A model generated the notes under the pieces. It ran no database searches. It saw only the letters and a program-made list of their open reading frames with translations, and was not told the DNA's origin. Position numbers and translations under genes: made by a program. Positions 17,874 through 27,355 of a DNA stretch of 64,000 nt are shown here, piece after piece; the stretch's first letter is position 1, and each line of letters opens with the position of its first letter. The DNA comes from Roseococcus pinisoli (GTDB lineage: Bacteria; Pseudomonadota; Alphaproteobacteria; Acetobacterales; Acetobacteraceae): positions 496,001 through 560,000 of the forward strand of contig NZ_JAHCDA010000001.1 of the NCBI RefSeq assembly GCF_018413645.1, written 5' to 3'.

Positions 17874-18845
17874 ATGAAACGTCGCGATTTCGCGCGTGGC
17901 CTTGTCGCCACGCCTTTTCTGCCTGCCCTGGCCGCCGCGCAGGCGACCTGGAATCCCGATCGCCCCATTCGATTCGTCGTCGGCTTCGCGCCCGGCGGCG
18001 CCACCGACAGCGTGGCCCGGGTCGTGGCGGACGGGATCTCCCCGCTGCTCGGTCAGCCGGTGGTGGTCGAGAACCGGGTCGGTGCCTCGGGCAATATCGG
18101 TTCCGAATACGTCGCCCGCAGCGCGCCGGACGGATATACCTTCGTGGTCGGCTCGGCCGGCACGCATGCCACGAACCAGTTCCTGTTCCGCAACATGGGC
18201 TTCCACGTCGTGCGAGACTTCTCGCCGATCGCGCTGGTCACGGCGGGGGGCGCGCTGCTGGCGGTGCATCCCTCGGTGCCCGTGCGCAACCTCAACGAGT
18301 TCATCGCCTATGCGAAGGCCAATCCCGGCAAGCTCAACATGGGCACGGCCGGCCCCGGCAGCACGCAGCACTTCGCCGGCGCGCTCTTCGAGCAGCAGGC
18401 GGGCGTGCAGTTCACCCACATCCCCTATCGCGGCGGCGCGCCGGCCATGCAGGACCTGATCGCGGGACAGTTGCAGGTGCTCTTCGCGCCGCTGGCGGAA
18501 TCCCTGACCTTCGCGCGGTCCGAGCAGATCCGCCCCCTCGCCACGACGCGGACCGAGCGCATGTCCAGCCTGCCGGACATCCCCGCCATCGCCGAGGCCG
18601 TGCCCGGCTACCGTTTCAACAGCTGGAACGGTGTCTTCGGCCCGGCCGGATTGCCGCAGCCCATCGTCCAGCGGATGACCGCGGCGATTACCGCAGCAGG
18701 GCGCGACGCGCGGACGCGCGGACGGCTGGAGAACCTGGGCTACACCTCCGTGAGCGGCGACGCTGCGGCGATGGCCGAGATGCAGCGCCAGGATGTGATC
18801 CAGATGGAGGAGCTGGTGCGCCTCACGGGGGCGAGCGGAGACTAA
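17874..18845 (+). CDS. Bug family tripartite tricarboxylate transporter substrate-binding protein
   Basis: A 323-residue periplasmic receptor. The signal begins MKRRDFARGL (twin-arginine-like) and ends near AAAQA. Family motifs are RFVVGFAPGGATDSVARVV, VENRVGASGNIGSEYVA and FTHIPYRGGAPAMQDL. AGGGGG upstream supports the ATG at 17874 over an earlier in-frame ATG. No TctA/TctB membrane genes are nearby, so this is a solo receptor, common where the family is expanded. Confidence 0.9.
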   Translation: MKRRDFARGLVATPFLPALAAAQATWNPDRPIRFVVGFAPGGATDSVARVVADGISPLLGQPVVVENRVGASGNIGSEYVARSAPDGYTFVVGSAGTHATNQFLFRNMGFHVVRDFSPIALVTAGGALLAVHPSVPVRNLNEFIAYAKANPGKLNMGTAGPGSTQHFAGALFEQQAGVQFTHIPYRGGAPAMQDLIAGQLQVLFAPLAESLTFARSEQIRPLATTRTERMSSLPDIPAIAEAVPGYRFNSWNGVFGPAGLPQPIVQRMTAAITAAGRDARTRGRLENLGYTSVSGDAAAMAEMQRQDVIQMEELVRLTGASGD

Positions 18846-18946
18846 CCGGCGGGGTCAGCCACGCCTGACACTCATCGAAGGCGGGATGGGGCGCAGCCCG
18901 TCCCGCCCCTCCATCGACGTGGTCTGGCCGCTTGCGCTCTGGGTTC

Positions 18947-20158
18947 TTAGCGCCGCCGCTCGACTACATGATTGCCGATGGCCCCGGCCGCCATCAGGAC
19001 CGACGTGCCCAGGAAAACGGCCTGCATGCCGATATGGCCGCCCACGAAGCCGCCCAAAAGCGGGCCGATCACCTGCCCCGCATATTGCGCCGACACCGAA
19101 TAGCCCAGGACGCCGCCGGCCATCGTCTCCGGAACGTTATGGCGGATGACGGCGGCAATGCAGGGCAGCAGCCCGCCCAGCGCCAGGCCCATCAGGAAAC
19201 GCAGCAGGATGAGCTGCCAGCCCTCGGTCACGAAGGCCTGCGGGATGAGCAGCAACGCAGCAACGGCGAGGCACAGGTTGATGATGCGCCAGTGGCCGAT
19301 GCGGTCCGCCAGCTTCCCCAGACGCGACGCCGACAGGATGCTGCCCAGCGCGGCGGCCGACATCACGAGGCCGGCGACGAAGGTCACGCTCGAGAGCTCG
19401 ACCAGCTGCGCGACGTAGACCGTGATGATCGGCTCGATCGACATATTCGCGATCATCAGCAGAAGGCCCGTCGCGAGCATCGCGACGACGGGGCGCTTGT
19501 CGGGGATCATCGCCCACACGCCGCGCGACTTGCCGGACCGCGCCTCCTTCGGGCGCACCTCCTCGCGGATGAGGAAGGCCGTGGCCAGGAAGGTGACGAA
19601 GATGACGGCGCCCGCCAGCAGGAAGGTCTCGCGAATGCCGACCAGCGGCGGCAGGACGCCACCGATCAACGGCCCGACCAGATTGCCCGCCATGATGCCC
19701 GAGGAGAGCATGCCGAGCGCCCAGCCGGTCCGCGCCCTGGGCGTCTGCGCGGCGACGAGGATCATGGAGCCCGAGGCGTAGCCGCCGAGCAGCCCTGCCA
19801 GGAGCCGCAGTGCCACCAGCTGCCACACATTCTCCGCCATGCCGATGAGCGACATCGCGACCGCCATGCCGAGGCTCGCGCGGATCAGCATGAGCTTGCG
19901 GCCGTAGCGATCGGCCAGCCGCCCCCAGAGCGGCGCCGTCAGCGCCGCGCTGAAGAAGGTCGCGCCATAGGCGATGCCCGACCACTGCACGATGGCGGCA
20001 TGCTCCGTCACGCCGAGCTGCTCGACATAGAGCGGCAGGAAAGGCAGCAGCAGCGTCATCGCCACGATCGTGGTGAAGGAGCCGAAGGCGCAGACGATCA
20101 GGTTCCGCATCCAAGGGCCTTCGTCGGGCACCCCTTCGCTGCTTTGCACAGCTTCCAT
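18947..20158 (-). CDS. MFS transporter
   Basis: A 403-residue, twelve-helix DHA1-type transporter. Motif A is GRLADRYGRKLMLIRA in the first half with a related GKLADRIGHWRI in the second. The ATG at 20158 follows the stop of the GntR gene by one base, so the two form an operon. The substrate is unknown, but the FCD-type regulator suggests an organic acid or similar metabolite. Confidence 0.87.
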   Translation of the reverse strand: MEAVQSSEGVPDEGPWMRNLIVCAFGSFTTIVAMTLLLPFLPLYVEQLGVTEHAAIVQWSGIAYGATFFSAALTAPLWGRLADRYGRKLMLIRASLGMAVAMSLIGMAENVWQLVALRLLAGLLGGYASGSMILVAAQTPRARTGWALGMLSSGIMAGNLVGPLIGGVLPPLVGIRETFLLAGAVIFVTFLATAFLIREEVRPKEARSGKSRGVWAMIPDKRPVVAMLATGLLLMIANMSIEPIITVYVAQLVELSSVTFVAGLVMSAAALGSILSASRLGKLADRIGHWRIINLCLAVAALLLIPQAFVTEGWQLILLRFLMGLALGGLLPCIAAVIRHNVPETMAGGVLGYSVSAQYAGQVIGPLLGGFVGGHIGMQAVFLGTSVLMAAGAIGNHVVERRR

Positions 20159-20159
20159 G

Positions 20160-20828
20160 CTACCGCGCCCCGATCACGGCGAAGCCGCGCGCGCGCAGGC
20201 CGCGACGGTCCTCATTCAGCGAGCGGAGCAGGCGGTCGCGCGTGTCGCGGATGTGCTCGGCCACCTCCCGTGCGGCTTCATCCGGCTTGTTGTTCCGGAT
20301 GAAGCCGAGGATGCGCCGATGCTCCTCCCAGGCGCGCTCGCGCGAGGGCTCGGTCCAGACCTCGAGCCAGCGGGCGCGCGACAGCTGGGTCATCGCGCCG
20401 GTGATGGCCTTCACGATGAAGGGGTTGCCCGAGAGGCGCGCGATCTCGACATGGAAGTCCGTGCCGACGCGGTGCCATTCCTCCCGCGGCGCGCCGGACT
20501 GGCAGGCGTCCAGCATCTCCTCGATCCCGGCGATGTCGGCCTCGCTGGCGCGTGCGCAGGCCAGGCGGGCGGCAGCGGTCTCCAACGGCTCGCGGAACTC
20601 GGAAAGCGCGGCCAGCTCCCCGAGCTCGATCGGCGCGACGATCCAGTTGCGCCCGTCGCGGCGGACCAGGTCCTCGCCCTCCAGGCGCACCAGCGCGGCG
20701 CGGATCGGCGTGCGGGAGCCTTCGAAGCGTCCCTCCAGCCACCGTTCCGTCAGCCGCTCCCCCGGGCCGAGGTCGAGAGACAGGATCATCTCCCGGAGCT
20801 GGTCGTGGATCTGGAGCATCTGGGACAT
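20160..20828 (-). CDS. GntR family regulator, FCD subfamily
   Basis: A 222-residue regulator. The winged helix is at residues about 5-68 (LGPGERLTERWLEG, SRTPIRAALVRLEGEDLV). The FCD domain covers about 85-205 with metal-ligand-like GTDFHVEIARLSGN and WEEHRRILGFI. It is the first gene of a unit with the MFS transporter. Three copies of an 11-base element occur 18-77 bases upstream of the ATG. Confidence 0.88.
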   Translation of the reverse strand: MSQMLQIHDQLREMILSLDLGPGERLTERWLEGRFEGSRTPIRAALVRLEGEDLVRRDGRNWIVAPIELGELAALSEFREPLETAAARLACARASEADIAGIEEMLDACQSGAPREEWHRVGTDFHVEIARLSGNPFIVKAITGAMTQLSRARWLEVWTEPSRERAWEEHRRILGFIRNNKPDEAAREVAEHIRDTRDRLLRSLNEDRRGLRARGFAVIGAR

Positions 20829-20845
20829 GGGAGTTCCGCCGGAGA

Positions 20846-20907
20846 TCGGTATCCGAATGGATATCCCGATTCGGTATCCCAAGAAAGGCCCCTTTGGGAT
20901 ACCGAAT
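20846..20907. promoter_or_regulatory. three-site operator array upstream of the GntR-MFS operon
   Basis: An 11-base element occurs three times: TCGGTATCCGA (20846-20856), TCGGTATCCCA (20871-20881) and, inverted, TGGGATACCGA (20895-20905), with centres 25 and 24 bases apart. The outer two belong to a perfect 14-base inverted repeat (20869-20882 with 20894-20907). A further GGATATCC palindrome sits at 20859-20866. This is the likely binding site of the adjacent GntR regulator. Confidence 0.65.
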
Positions 20908-20956
20908 GTCCGACCAGCCTCGGGGAGCCGAAGCGTCACGGCCTCCCAAAACGAGG

Positions 20957-20990
20957 CCGCCCGCCCCGGCCTTTCGGCGGGGGCGGGCGG
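20957..20990 (-). terminator. intrinsic terminator after the metal RND gene
   Basis: CCGCCCGCCCC (20957-20967) pairs perfectly with GGGGCGGGCGG (20980-20990). Read on the minus strand, downstream of the RND gene stop at 21017, the hairpin is followed by CGTTTT. Good candidate for a rho-independent terminator. Confidence 0.62.
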
Positions 20991-21016
20991 TGTTGGTGGG
21001 CCGATGTCAGCCTTGC

Positions 21017-24000
21017 TCAGTCGCCCATGCCGGGGAGCGGCCTGTTGAGCGAAGGCTGCGGCCGGCGGGCTTCGGCGCGGCTGCGGCCGAAGATGTCGAT
21101 CACGATGGGCAGGACGATCAGGATGATCAGCGGCAGCACCGTCGTGCCGCCGACGACCACGACCGCGAGCGGCCGCTGGAGATCGCTGCCGATGCCGGTG
21201 GCGAGCGCCATCGGCAACAGGCCCACCATGGCGGCCATGCAGGTCATCATGACGGGACGCATCCGGTCGATGCCGCACTGGTCGATCGCCGCCTTCCATT
21301 CCAGCCCCTGCTCGCGCAGCAGATGGAAGTGGGACAGCAGGATGATGCCCTCCATCACCGTGATCCCGAAGAGCGCCAGGAACCCGATGGCGGCCGGCAC
21401 GCTGAAGGGCAGCCCGATGATGTCGAGCGCGGTGACGCCGCCGATGCAGGAGAGCGGCAGCACCGACATGATGAGCAGCGCGTCCCGCAGCGTGCCGAAC
21501 TGCACGTAGAGCAGCACGGTGATGAGGATGAGCGCGAAGGGCACCACCACCTGGAGCCGCGCGATGGCGTCCTGCAGGTTGCGGAACTCGCCCACCCATT
21601 CGAGGCGGTAGCCCGGCGGCAGCTCCACGTTCTGGCGCACGCGCTCCGCCGCCTCGGTCACCGCACTTTGCGGGTCGCGGCCACGGACGGAGAACTTCAC
21701 CGGCACGTAGCGCGAGCTGTCCTCGCGGTAGATGTAGCTGGCGCCGGAGACGAGGCGGATATCGGCCACGTCGCGCAGCGTGGCGCCCGAGGTCGCGTTC
21801 ACCGGCACGCGGCCGATGGCATCGATGTCGCGCCGGAAGGGCTCGGCCAGGCGGACCATGATGGGGAAGTTGCGATCCGCGCCGTCCTCGTAGAGTCGCG
21901 CGGCCTCCTGCCCGCCGACGGCGGCCTGCACGGCGGCGTTGATGTCGTTGATGCTGAGGCCGTAGCGCGCGGCGCGCTGACGGTCGATGCGGATGGAGAC
22001 GGTGGGCTGGCCCAGCGTCCGGAAGGCCGCGAGGTCGGTGATGCCGGGGACCTGCGCCATCTCGACGCGGATCTGCTCGGCCAGGCGCGCCAGCACGTCC
22101 AGCTCGGGGCCGATGACCTTGAGCGCGTTGGCGCCCTTCACGCCGGAGGCCGCCTCCTGGACGTTGTCGCTGATGTACTGGCTGAAGTTGAAGTCCACGC
22201 CGAGGAACTCGCCGCGCAGCCGCGACTCGATGGCGGCGACCAGCGCGTTCTTGCTGTGCGCGGTGGTCCAGGTGTCCTGCGGGCGCAGGGGTATGAAGAA
22301 CTCAGCATTGAAGAAGCCCGCGCTGTCGGTGCCGTCATCCGGGCGGCCCTGCTGCGAGGTGACGGTGATGACCTCGGGGAACTCCATCACCACGCGACGC
22401 ATGGCGTTGACGGTGGTGGCGCCCTCCTCGAGCGAGATGGTGGCCGGCAGCGTGGCGCGCATCCAGATGCTGCCCTCCTCCAGGGTGGGAAGGAACTCGC
22501 CGCCGAGGCGGGTGAACTGGAAGCCGCCGGCCGCGAGCATGAGCAGCGCCAGGCCGATGGTGGCGGCCCGGGCCGCCATGGCGCGGGTGTAGAGCCACTG
22601 ATGGGCGATGGAGAGCCAGCGGACGATGGGCATGGTCCGCTCGCGCGTGTCCTCGGTGAAGAGGATGCCGGCCAGGGCCGGGGCGATGGTGAAGGTCGCG
22701 ATCATCGCGCCGGCGATGGCATAGGCATAGGTCTTGGCCATCGGGCCGAAGATGCGGCCCTCGATCCCGCCCATGGTGAAGAGGGGCAGGAAGGCGGCGA
22801 CGATGATGAGCGCCGAGAAGAAGATCGGCGTCGCCACCTCGGCGCCGGCACGCAGGATGATGGCGTGCACACGCGACAGGCCACGTGGGACGCGTCGCAT
22901 TCGACTGTCGGGCGATCGCATCGCCATGTGCAGGTGGCGGTAGATATTCTCGACGAGGATGACGGTCGCGTCGACGAGCAGGCCGAAGTCGAGACTGCCC
23001 AGACTGAGCAGATTAGCGCTCTCGCCTCTGAGCAGCATGACGATCACGGCGAAGAAGAAGGCGAAGGGAATCGTGGCGCCGACGACGAAGGCGCCGCGCA
23101 GATCGCCCAGGAAGAGCCACTGGATCAGCACGACGAGGCAGATGCCGATGATGATGTTCTTCACCACGTGGTGCGTCGTCTGGTCCACCAGCTCGCGCCG
23201 GTCATAGACGGTCACGACGCGCACGCCGGGCGGAAGGACGCCGCCGGCATTGATGGTGGCGAGCTCGCGCTCGACGGCCCGGATGGTGGGCAGGGTCTGC
23301 TCGCCGCGGCGCATGAGCACGACGCCCATCACCACGTCGTCCCGGTCGTCCTGGCCGGCGAGGCCGAGGCGGGGAAGGTTGCCGGTCTCCACGCGCGCGA
23401 CGTCGCCGACCAGGATCGGCACGCCGTTCGCCGCGCCGAGCACGACGGACTGGATGTCCTCGACGGTACGGATGAGGCCCACGCCCTGCACGACGGCCGA
23501 TTGCGGGCCGATGGAGACGAGGCCGGCGCCGACGGTGGCGCCGCCCTGGCCGATGGCCTCCACCACCTGACTGATCCCCAGCCCGTAGGCCTGGAGGCGG
23601 GACAGGTCGATCACCACGTTGAAGGCCTTGCTGGGCCCGCCATAGGTGGTGACGTCGATGACGCCGGGAACGCGCTTGAAGCGGCGCTCCAGCACCCAGT
23701 CCTGGATCACGCGCAGATCGGCGGGCGAGAAGCCGGGCGGCCCTTCCACGCGATAGCGCAGGATCTCGCCGATCGGCGACCAAGGGCTGATCTCGGGTTG
23801 CACGTTATTGGGCAGGTTGAGCTGGCCCAGGCGGTTCAGCACGTATTGCTGCGCCTGCTCGTAATTCACCGCGTAGGTGAATTGCGCCTGGACGACGGAG
23901 AGGCCGAAGAGGCTGGTGCTTCGGGTGGCCCGCAAGTTGGGCATGCCGGCGAGGCCGACTTCGATCGGCACGGTGATGTAGCGCTCGATTTCCTCGGCGC

Positions 24001-24166
24001 TCTGCCCCTGGTTCTGTGTGATCACCACCACCGTCGGCGGCACGGGATCGGGGTAGGCCTCGATGTTGAGGTGCAGGAAGCCATAGGCGCCAGCGCCCAC
24101 GAAGGCGAGGAAGAGCAGAACCACGAGGGCCCGCTTCTGCAGCGAAAACGCGATGAGGTGACGCAT
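21017..24166 (-). CDS. CzcA/CusA-type heavy-metal efflux RND permease
   Basis: A 1049-residue inner-membrane proton-driven pump of the heavy-metal RND group. The N-terminal helix is followed by IEAYPDPVPPTVVVITQNQG and the VPIEVGLAG segment typical of this family. In the fourth helix DFGLLVDATVILVEN supplies Asp393, Asp399 and Glu406, matching the proton-relay acidic triad of CzcA. The length is normal. The gene is divergent from the adaptor and outer-membrane partner genes, so the tripartite system is expressed from one shared control region. The metal cannot be fixed from the sequence. Confidence 0.9.
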   Translation of the reverse strand: MRHLIAFSLQKRALVVLLFLAFVGAGAYGFLHLNIEAYPDPVPPTVVVITQNQGQSAEEIERYITVPIEVGLAGMPNLRATRSTSLFGLSVVQAQFTYAVNYEQAQQYVLNRLGQLNLPNNVQPEISPWSPIGEILRYRVEGPPGFSPADLRVIQDWVLERRFKRVPGVIDVTTYGGPSKAFNVVIDLSRLQAYGLGISQVVEAIGQGGATVGAGLVSIGPQSAVVQGVGLIRTVEDIQSVVLGAANGVPILVGDVARVETGNLPRLGLAGQDDRDDVVMGVVLMRRGEQTLPTIRAVERELATINAGGVLPPGVRVVTVYDRRELVDQTTHHVVKNIIIGICLVVLIQWLFLGDLRGAFVVGATIPFAFFFAVIVMLLRGESANLLSLGSLDFGLLVDATVILVENIYRHLHMAMRSPDSRMRRVPRGLSRVHAIILRAGAEVATPIFFSALIIVAAFLPLFTMGGIEGRIFGPMAKTYAYAIAGAMIATFTIAPALAGILFTEDTRERTMPIVRWLSIAHQWLYTRAMAARAATIGLALLMLAAGGFQFTRLGGEFLPTLEEGSIWMRATLPATISLEEGATTVNAMRRVVMEFPEVITVTSQQGRPDDGTDSAGFFNAEFFIPLRPQDTWTTAHSKNALVAAIESRLRGEFLGVDFNFSQYISDNVQEAASGVKGANALKVIGPELDVLARLAEQIRVEMAQVPGITDLAAFRTLGQPTVSIRIDRQRAARYGLSINDINAAVQAAVGGQEAARLYEDGADRNFPIMVRLAEPFRRDIDAIGRVPVNATSGATLRDVADIRLVSGASYIYREDSSRYVPVKFSVRGRDPQSAVTEAAERVRQNVELPPGYRLEWVGEFRNLQDAIARLQVVVPFALILITVLLYVQFGTLRDALLIMSVLPLSCIGGVTALDIIGLPFSVPAAIGFLALFGITVMEGIILLSHFHLLREQGLEWKAAIDQCGIDRMRPVMMTCMAAMVGLLPMALATGIGSDLQRPLAVVVVGGTTVLPLIILIVLPIVIDIFGRSRAEARRPQPSLNRPLPGMGD

Positions 24167-24493
24167 GGCACACCCGAGTTAGAGGTCGAGGAAGGCCATT
24201 CAGCTTATGTTCAGCTTTTCGGATCCTGTCAAAGTCATTCAGCATAGGTTCAGGATCATTCAGCATAATTAACGCCATTTTTGACGTAGGTATTAATTAT
24301 CAAGCAAAATCAACGAGATAAATGAGCGATTCCTGCACAAATCGCCATCAACATCGGCAAAATTCGCCGCCGCTGCGTTTCTGGGAAAAAATTTATTGAC
24401 CTGGATTTCGTTCAGGTTAGGTTAAGTTTGTGCGGATGTCACGCCGCAACGCGTGCCGCGGCGCGCCATTTTCCAAAGAGGCCCCGGATTTCC
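24167..24493. other. 327-base AT-rich divergent control region of the metal efflux system
   Basis: No coding gene is seen here. The stretch is clearly more AT-rich than its surroundings. It holds five phased TTCAG elements near the RND side, an AT-rich inverted repeat ATAATTAA (24265-24272) with TTAATTAT (24293-24300), and on the adaptor side a TTGACC box (24396-24401) followed by another TTCAG (24411-24415), a possible adaptor-gene promoter. Confidence 0.7.
24199..24263. promoter_or_regulatory. phased TTCAG direct repeats, response-regulator-type box
   Basis: TTCAG occurs at 24199, 24210, 24238, 24249 and 24259, with spacings of 11, 28, 11 and 10 bases. Pairs 11 bases apart on one face of the helix are the usual binding pattern of OmpR/PhoB-class response regulators, which commonly control metal efflux operons (CzcR, CusR). 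No two-component genes are found in the flanking region, so the regulator must be encoded elsewhere. Confidence 0.6.
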
Positions 24494-25801
24494 ATGAGCA
24501 TCGTCGATCAGGCTACCGCAGACGACAAAGCGAAGACGCCGTCGCGCCCGGTGCCGCCGCAGGCGCAGGAGCACGCGCCCGAGCCGGCGCCCGTCCAGCG
24601 CCGGTCGTCGAGGACCATGATGATGGCGGCCGGCGGCCTGACGCTCTTCGCGGCGGGGGCCTACATGCTGGCGACCTGGGAGACCGCGCCCGGCGTCTCG
24701 TCGGCGGAAGCCGAGGTGCCCGGCGAATTCCGCCTGAGCGAGAACGAAGTCCGCGCCCTGCGCATCGAGCCCGTCGCCATGCGGGAATTCCGCCCCGAGC
24801 GGATCGCCGAAGGCCGCATTGCCTATAACGACGACCGCTCCACCCCCATGCTCTCGCCCTACACCGGGCGCGTCATGCGCGCCTTCGCCCGCGTGGGCGA
24901 CCAGGTCGAAGCCGGCGCGCCCCTCTACGAAATCGAGACCGCGGATGTGACGAGCGCGGCCAACGACCTGCTGGCCGCCCTCGATAATGTGCAGAAGAAC
25001 ACCGTCGCCCTCGCCCAGGCCCGGCGCGAGCAGGCCCGCCAGGTCTCGCTCTACTCCGCCCGCGCCACGGCCCTGCGCGACGTCGAACAGGCGCGCGTCG
25101 CCACCACCTCCGCCGAATCCGATCTGCGCAGCGCCAATGCCCAGGCCGAGGCCAATCGCGACCGCCTGCGCGTCCTCGGCCGCACGCCCGAGCAGATCAC
25201 CGAGATCGAGCGCACGCGCCAGGTCAGCGGCCTCATCACCGTGACCGCGCCGCTCGCCGGCACCATCACCCAGCGCCGCGCCGGCCCGGGCCAGTGGCTG
25301 ACGGCCGGCGAGGGCGATCCGGTCTTCACCATCGCCGATCTCTCGACCATGTGGCTCATCGCCAATGTCCGCGAGCTGGACGTGCCGCTGATCCATGAGG
25401 GCCAGCGCGTGGACGTCACCATCGGCGCCCTGCCGGACCGCCGCTTCGAGGCGCGCGTCGTCCGCACCGCCGCGGGCCTCGACGCCACGACCCGTCGCCT
25501 GACGGTGATGGCCGAGGTGCTGGACCCGAACCGCGAGCTGCGTCCCGAGATGTTCGCGACCTTCCACATCGAGGTCGGCCAGGCGATGCACGCCCCCGCC
25601 GTGCCGCTCAATGCCGTGATCTTCCGCGGCGACGAGGCGAATGTCTGGGTCTCGCTGCCCGACCGGCGCTTCGTGATGCGGCGCATCACCCCGGGCATCA
25701 GGTCAGGCGACGTGATCCAGGCCCAGGCCGGCATCACCAGCGACGACCGCCTGGTCACCGGCGGCGCGCTCTTCATCGACCGCGCCTCGCGCATCGACTG
25801 A
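24494..25801 (+). CDS. RND efflux periplasmic adaptor subunit (HlyD/CzcB-like)
   Basis: A 435-residue membrane-fusion protein. An N-terminal proline-rich cytoplasmic stretch is followed by one membrane helix near residues 42-60 (TMMMAAGGLTLFAAGAYML). Then come a barrel/lipoyl region (SPYTGRVMRAFARVGDQVEAG), a helical hairpin, and the second lipoyl half ITVTAPLAGTITQRRAGPGQ. It links the inner-membrane RND pump to the TolC-type channel encoded next. The ATG at 24494 begins the first segment resembling the family. Confidence 0.88.
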   Translation: MSIVDQATADDKAKTPSRPVPPQAQEHAPEPAPVQRRSSRTMMMAAGGLTLFAAGAYMLATWETAPGVSSAEAEVPGEFRLSENEVRALRIEPVAMREFRPERIAEGRIAYNDDRSTPMLSPYTGRVMRAFARVGDQVEAGAPLYEIETADVTSAANDLLAALDNVQKNTVALAQARREQARQVSLYSARATALRDVEQARVATTSAESDLRSANAQAEANRDRLRVLGRTPEQITEIERTRQVSGLITVTAPLAGTITQRRAGPGQWLTAGEGDPVFTIADLSTMWLIANVRELDVPLIHEGQRVDVTIGALPDRRFEARVVRTAAGLDATTRRLTVMAEVLDPNRELRPEMFATFHIEVGQAMHAPAVPLNAVIFRGDEANVWVSLPDRRFVMRRITPGIRSGDVIQAQAGITSDDRLVTGGALFIDRASRID

Positions 25802-25864
25802 TCCAGCCACCCATTTTCGGAATCAGCTTATTGCCGCCGGATCCCGGGCAATAAGGGGGAATCA

Positions 25865-27322
25865 ATGTCAAAGCCATTTCGCCAGGAAGCGCTGATGTCG
25901 CTTCGCGTCCTCGTCGCGGCGTCGCTTCTCGGGGTCGGTGCCCTGCCCGGCATCTCGCAGGCGCAGACCACGCCGCGCATTGCCTCGGCGGGCATGCAGC
26001 CCCTGCCGCTCCCTGGACAGGCGCGTGTGCTGACCCTCGGCGAGGCCGAGCGCCTGCTGATCGAGCGCAACCTCACCGTCATCGCCGCCCAGCGCGGCAT
26101 CGACGTCGCCCGCGCCCAGCGTCTCGTCGCCTCCTCCATCCCGCCGATGGAACTCAGCGTCGGCAATATGATCGGCGAGTTCAACGAGACGCGGTATGCG
26201 GGCCTGCGCGGGTCGCGCTTCCACGGCCCGAACAACAACGTGAATGTCGGCCTCACCGCCGTCATCGAGCTCGGCGGCAAGCGTGAGCTGCGCACGCGTT
26301 ACGCCACCGAGAACATTGCCGTCGCCGAGGCGCAGGTCCTGGACGCGCTGCGCAACCAGATCTTCAACCTGCGCCAGAACTTCATCGCCGCGCTCGCCGC
26401 CCGCGCCAACCTCGAGGTGGCGATCGCCAATCGCGGCAGCCTCGACCGCACCGAAAACCTGCTGCGGCGTCAGGTGCGTGACGGCGCCCTGCCCGAGGGC
26501 GACCTGCTGCGCTTCCAGGCCAGCCGCCTGCCCTTCGAGGCCGAGGTGACCTCCGCGGCCCAGGCCTATGTCGCCGCCGTCGCGCAGGTCGCCGTAGGCC
26601 TCGCGCTGGATGCCGCCGCGCCGGTCCCCGCCGCGGCGCCCTCCCGCGATGCGACGCGTGTGCCGCTGCCGGCGATGGCCATCGACGTGCGCGGGCGCTT
26701 CGACACGATGCCCGATATCGGCGTCTCGCGCGGGACCCTGGGCGATGCCGTGCAGAGCCGGCCGGACGTCGTGGTCGCCTCGCGCCAGGCCTCGGCCGCC
26801 GGGGCCAATACCACGCTGGCGGAATCCCAGCGCTGGCGCGACGTGACGGTCAATGGCGGCTGGACGCGCACGCGCCTCTCGCAGGACCTGCCCGAGGCCA
26901 CGCAGCCGCTGATCGCGAACCACCAGTTCACGATGAACCTCTCGGTGCCGCTGTTCACCAGCCGGATCACGCGCGGCAATATCGGCGTGGCGCAGGGCGA
27001 GCAGTCGGCGAGCGAGGCGCAGGCGCGCAACGCGCTGCTGCAGGCACGTGCCGACTTCGCCACCGCCTGGTCCGCCTACGAGCAGGCGCGGGCGCTGCTG
27101 CGCCTCTACACCGGCGGCGCGCTGACCCGGGCCGAGCAGGCCTATCGCAGCTCCGAGCAGGCCTATCTCGCGGGCGGACGCAATCTGCTCGACGTGCTGG
27201 ATGCGCTGCGCACCCTGAACGAGACGCGCGTGGCGGCCAACAACGCGCGCTCGGCCTATCTCACCGCCCTCGCGCAGCTGGAATTCGCGACGGGCGTCGA
27301 CGGCGTGGCGCCGCGCCTCTGA
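25865..27322 (+). CDS. TolC family outer-membrane channel
   Basis: A 485-residue outer-membrane factor. The signal peptide runs to about LPGISQAQ. The start may instead be the ATG at 25895 (MSLRVLVAASLLG), which gives a more usual signal. Two long alpha-helical repeats follow, with LTLGEAERLLIERN opening the first and a GGRNLLDVLDALRTLNETRV segment near the end, typical of CzcC/TolC-like proteins. It lies 63 bases after the adaptor gene and completes the tripartite metal pump. Confidence 0.87.
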   Translation: MSKPFRQEALMSLRVLVAASLLGVGALPGISQAQTTPRIASAGMQPLPLPGQARVLTLGEAERLLIERNLTVIAAQRGIDVARAQRLVASSIPPMELSVGNMIGEFNETRYAGLRGSRFHGPNNNVNVGLTAVIELGGKRELRTRYATENIAVAEAQVLDALRNQIFNLRQNFIAALAARANLEVAIANRGSLDRTENLLRRQVRDGALPEGDLLRFQASRLPFEAEVTSAAQAYVAAVAQVAVGLALDAAAPVPAAAPSRDATRVPLPAMAIDVRGRFDTMPDIGVSRGTLGDAVQSRPDVVVASRQASAAGANTTLAESQRWRDVTVNGGWTRTRLSQDLPEATQPLIANHQFTMNLSVPLFTSRITRGNIGVAQGEQSASEAQARNALLQARADFATAWSAYEQARALLRLYTGGALTRAEQAYRSSEQAYLAGGRNLLDVLDALRTLNETRVAANNARSAYLTALAQLEFATGVDGVAPRL

Positions 27323-27355
27323 TCGCCCGCGGCGCGGCCCTCGCCTGACGACGGG

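Noticed and set aside
20552-24247. Very long open frame on the plus strand opposite the metal RND gene
   Set aside because: It mirrors the real minus-strand gene; the translation is His/Arg/Gly/Asp-rich low-complexity text with no family motifs, as expected for antisense frames in very GC-rich DNA.
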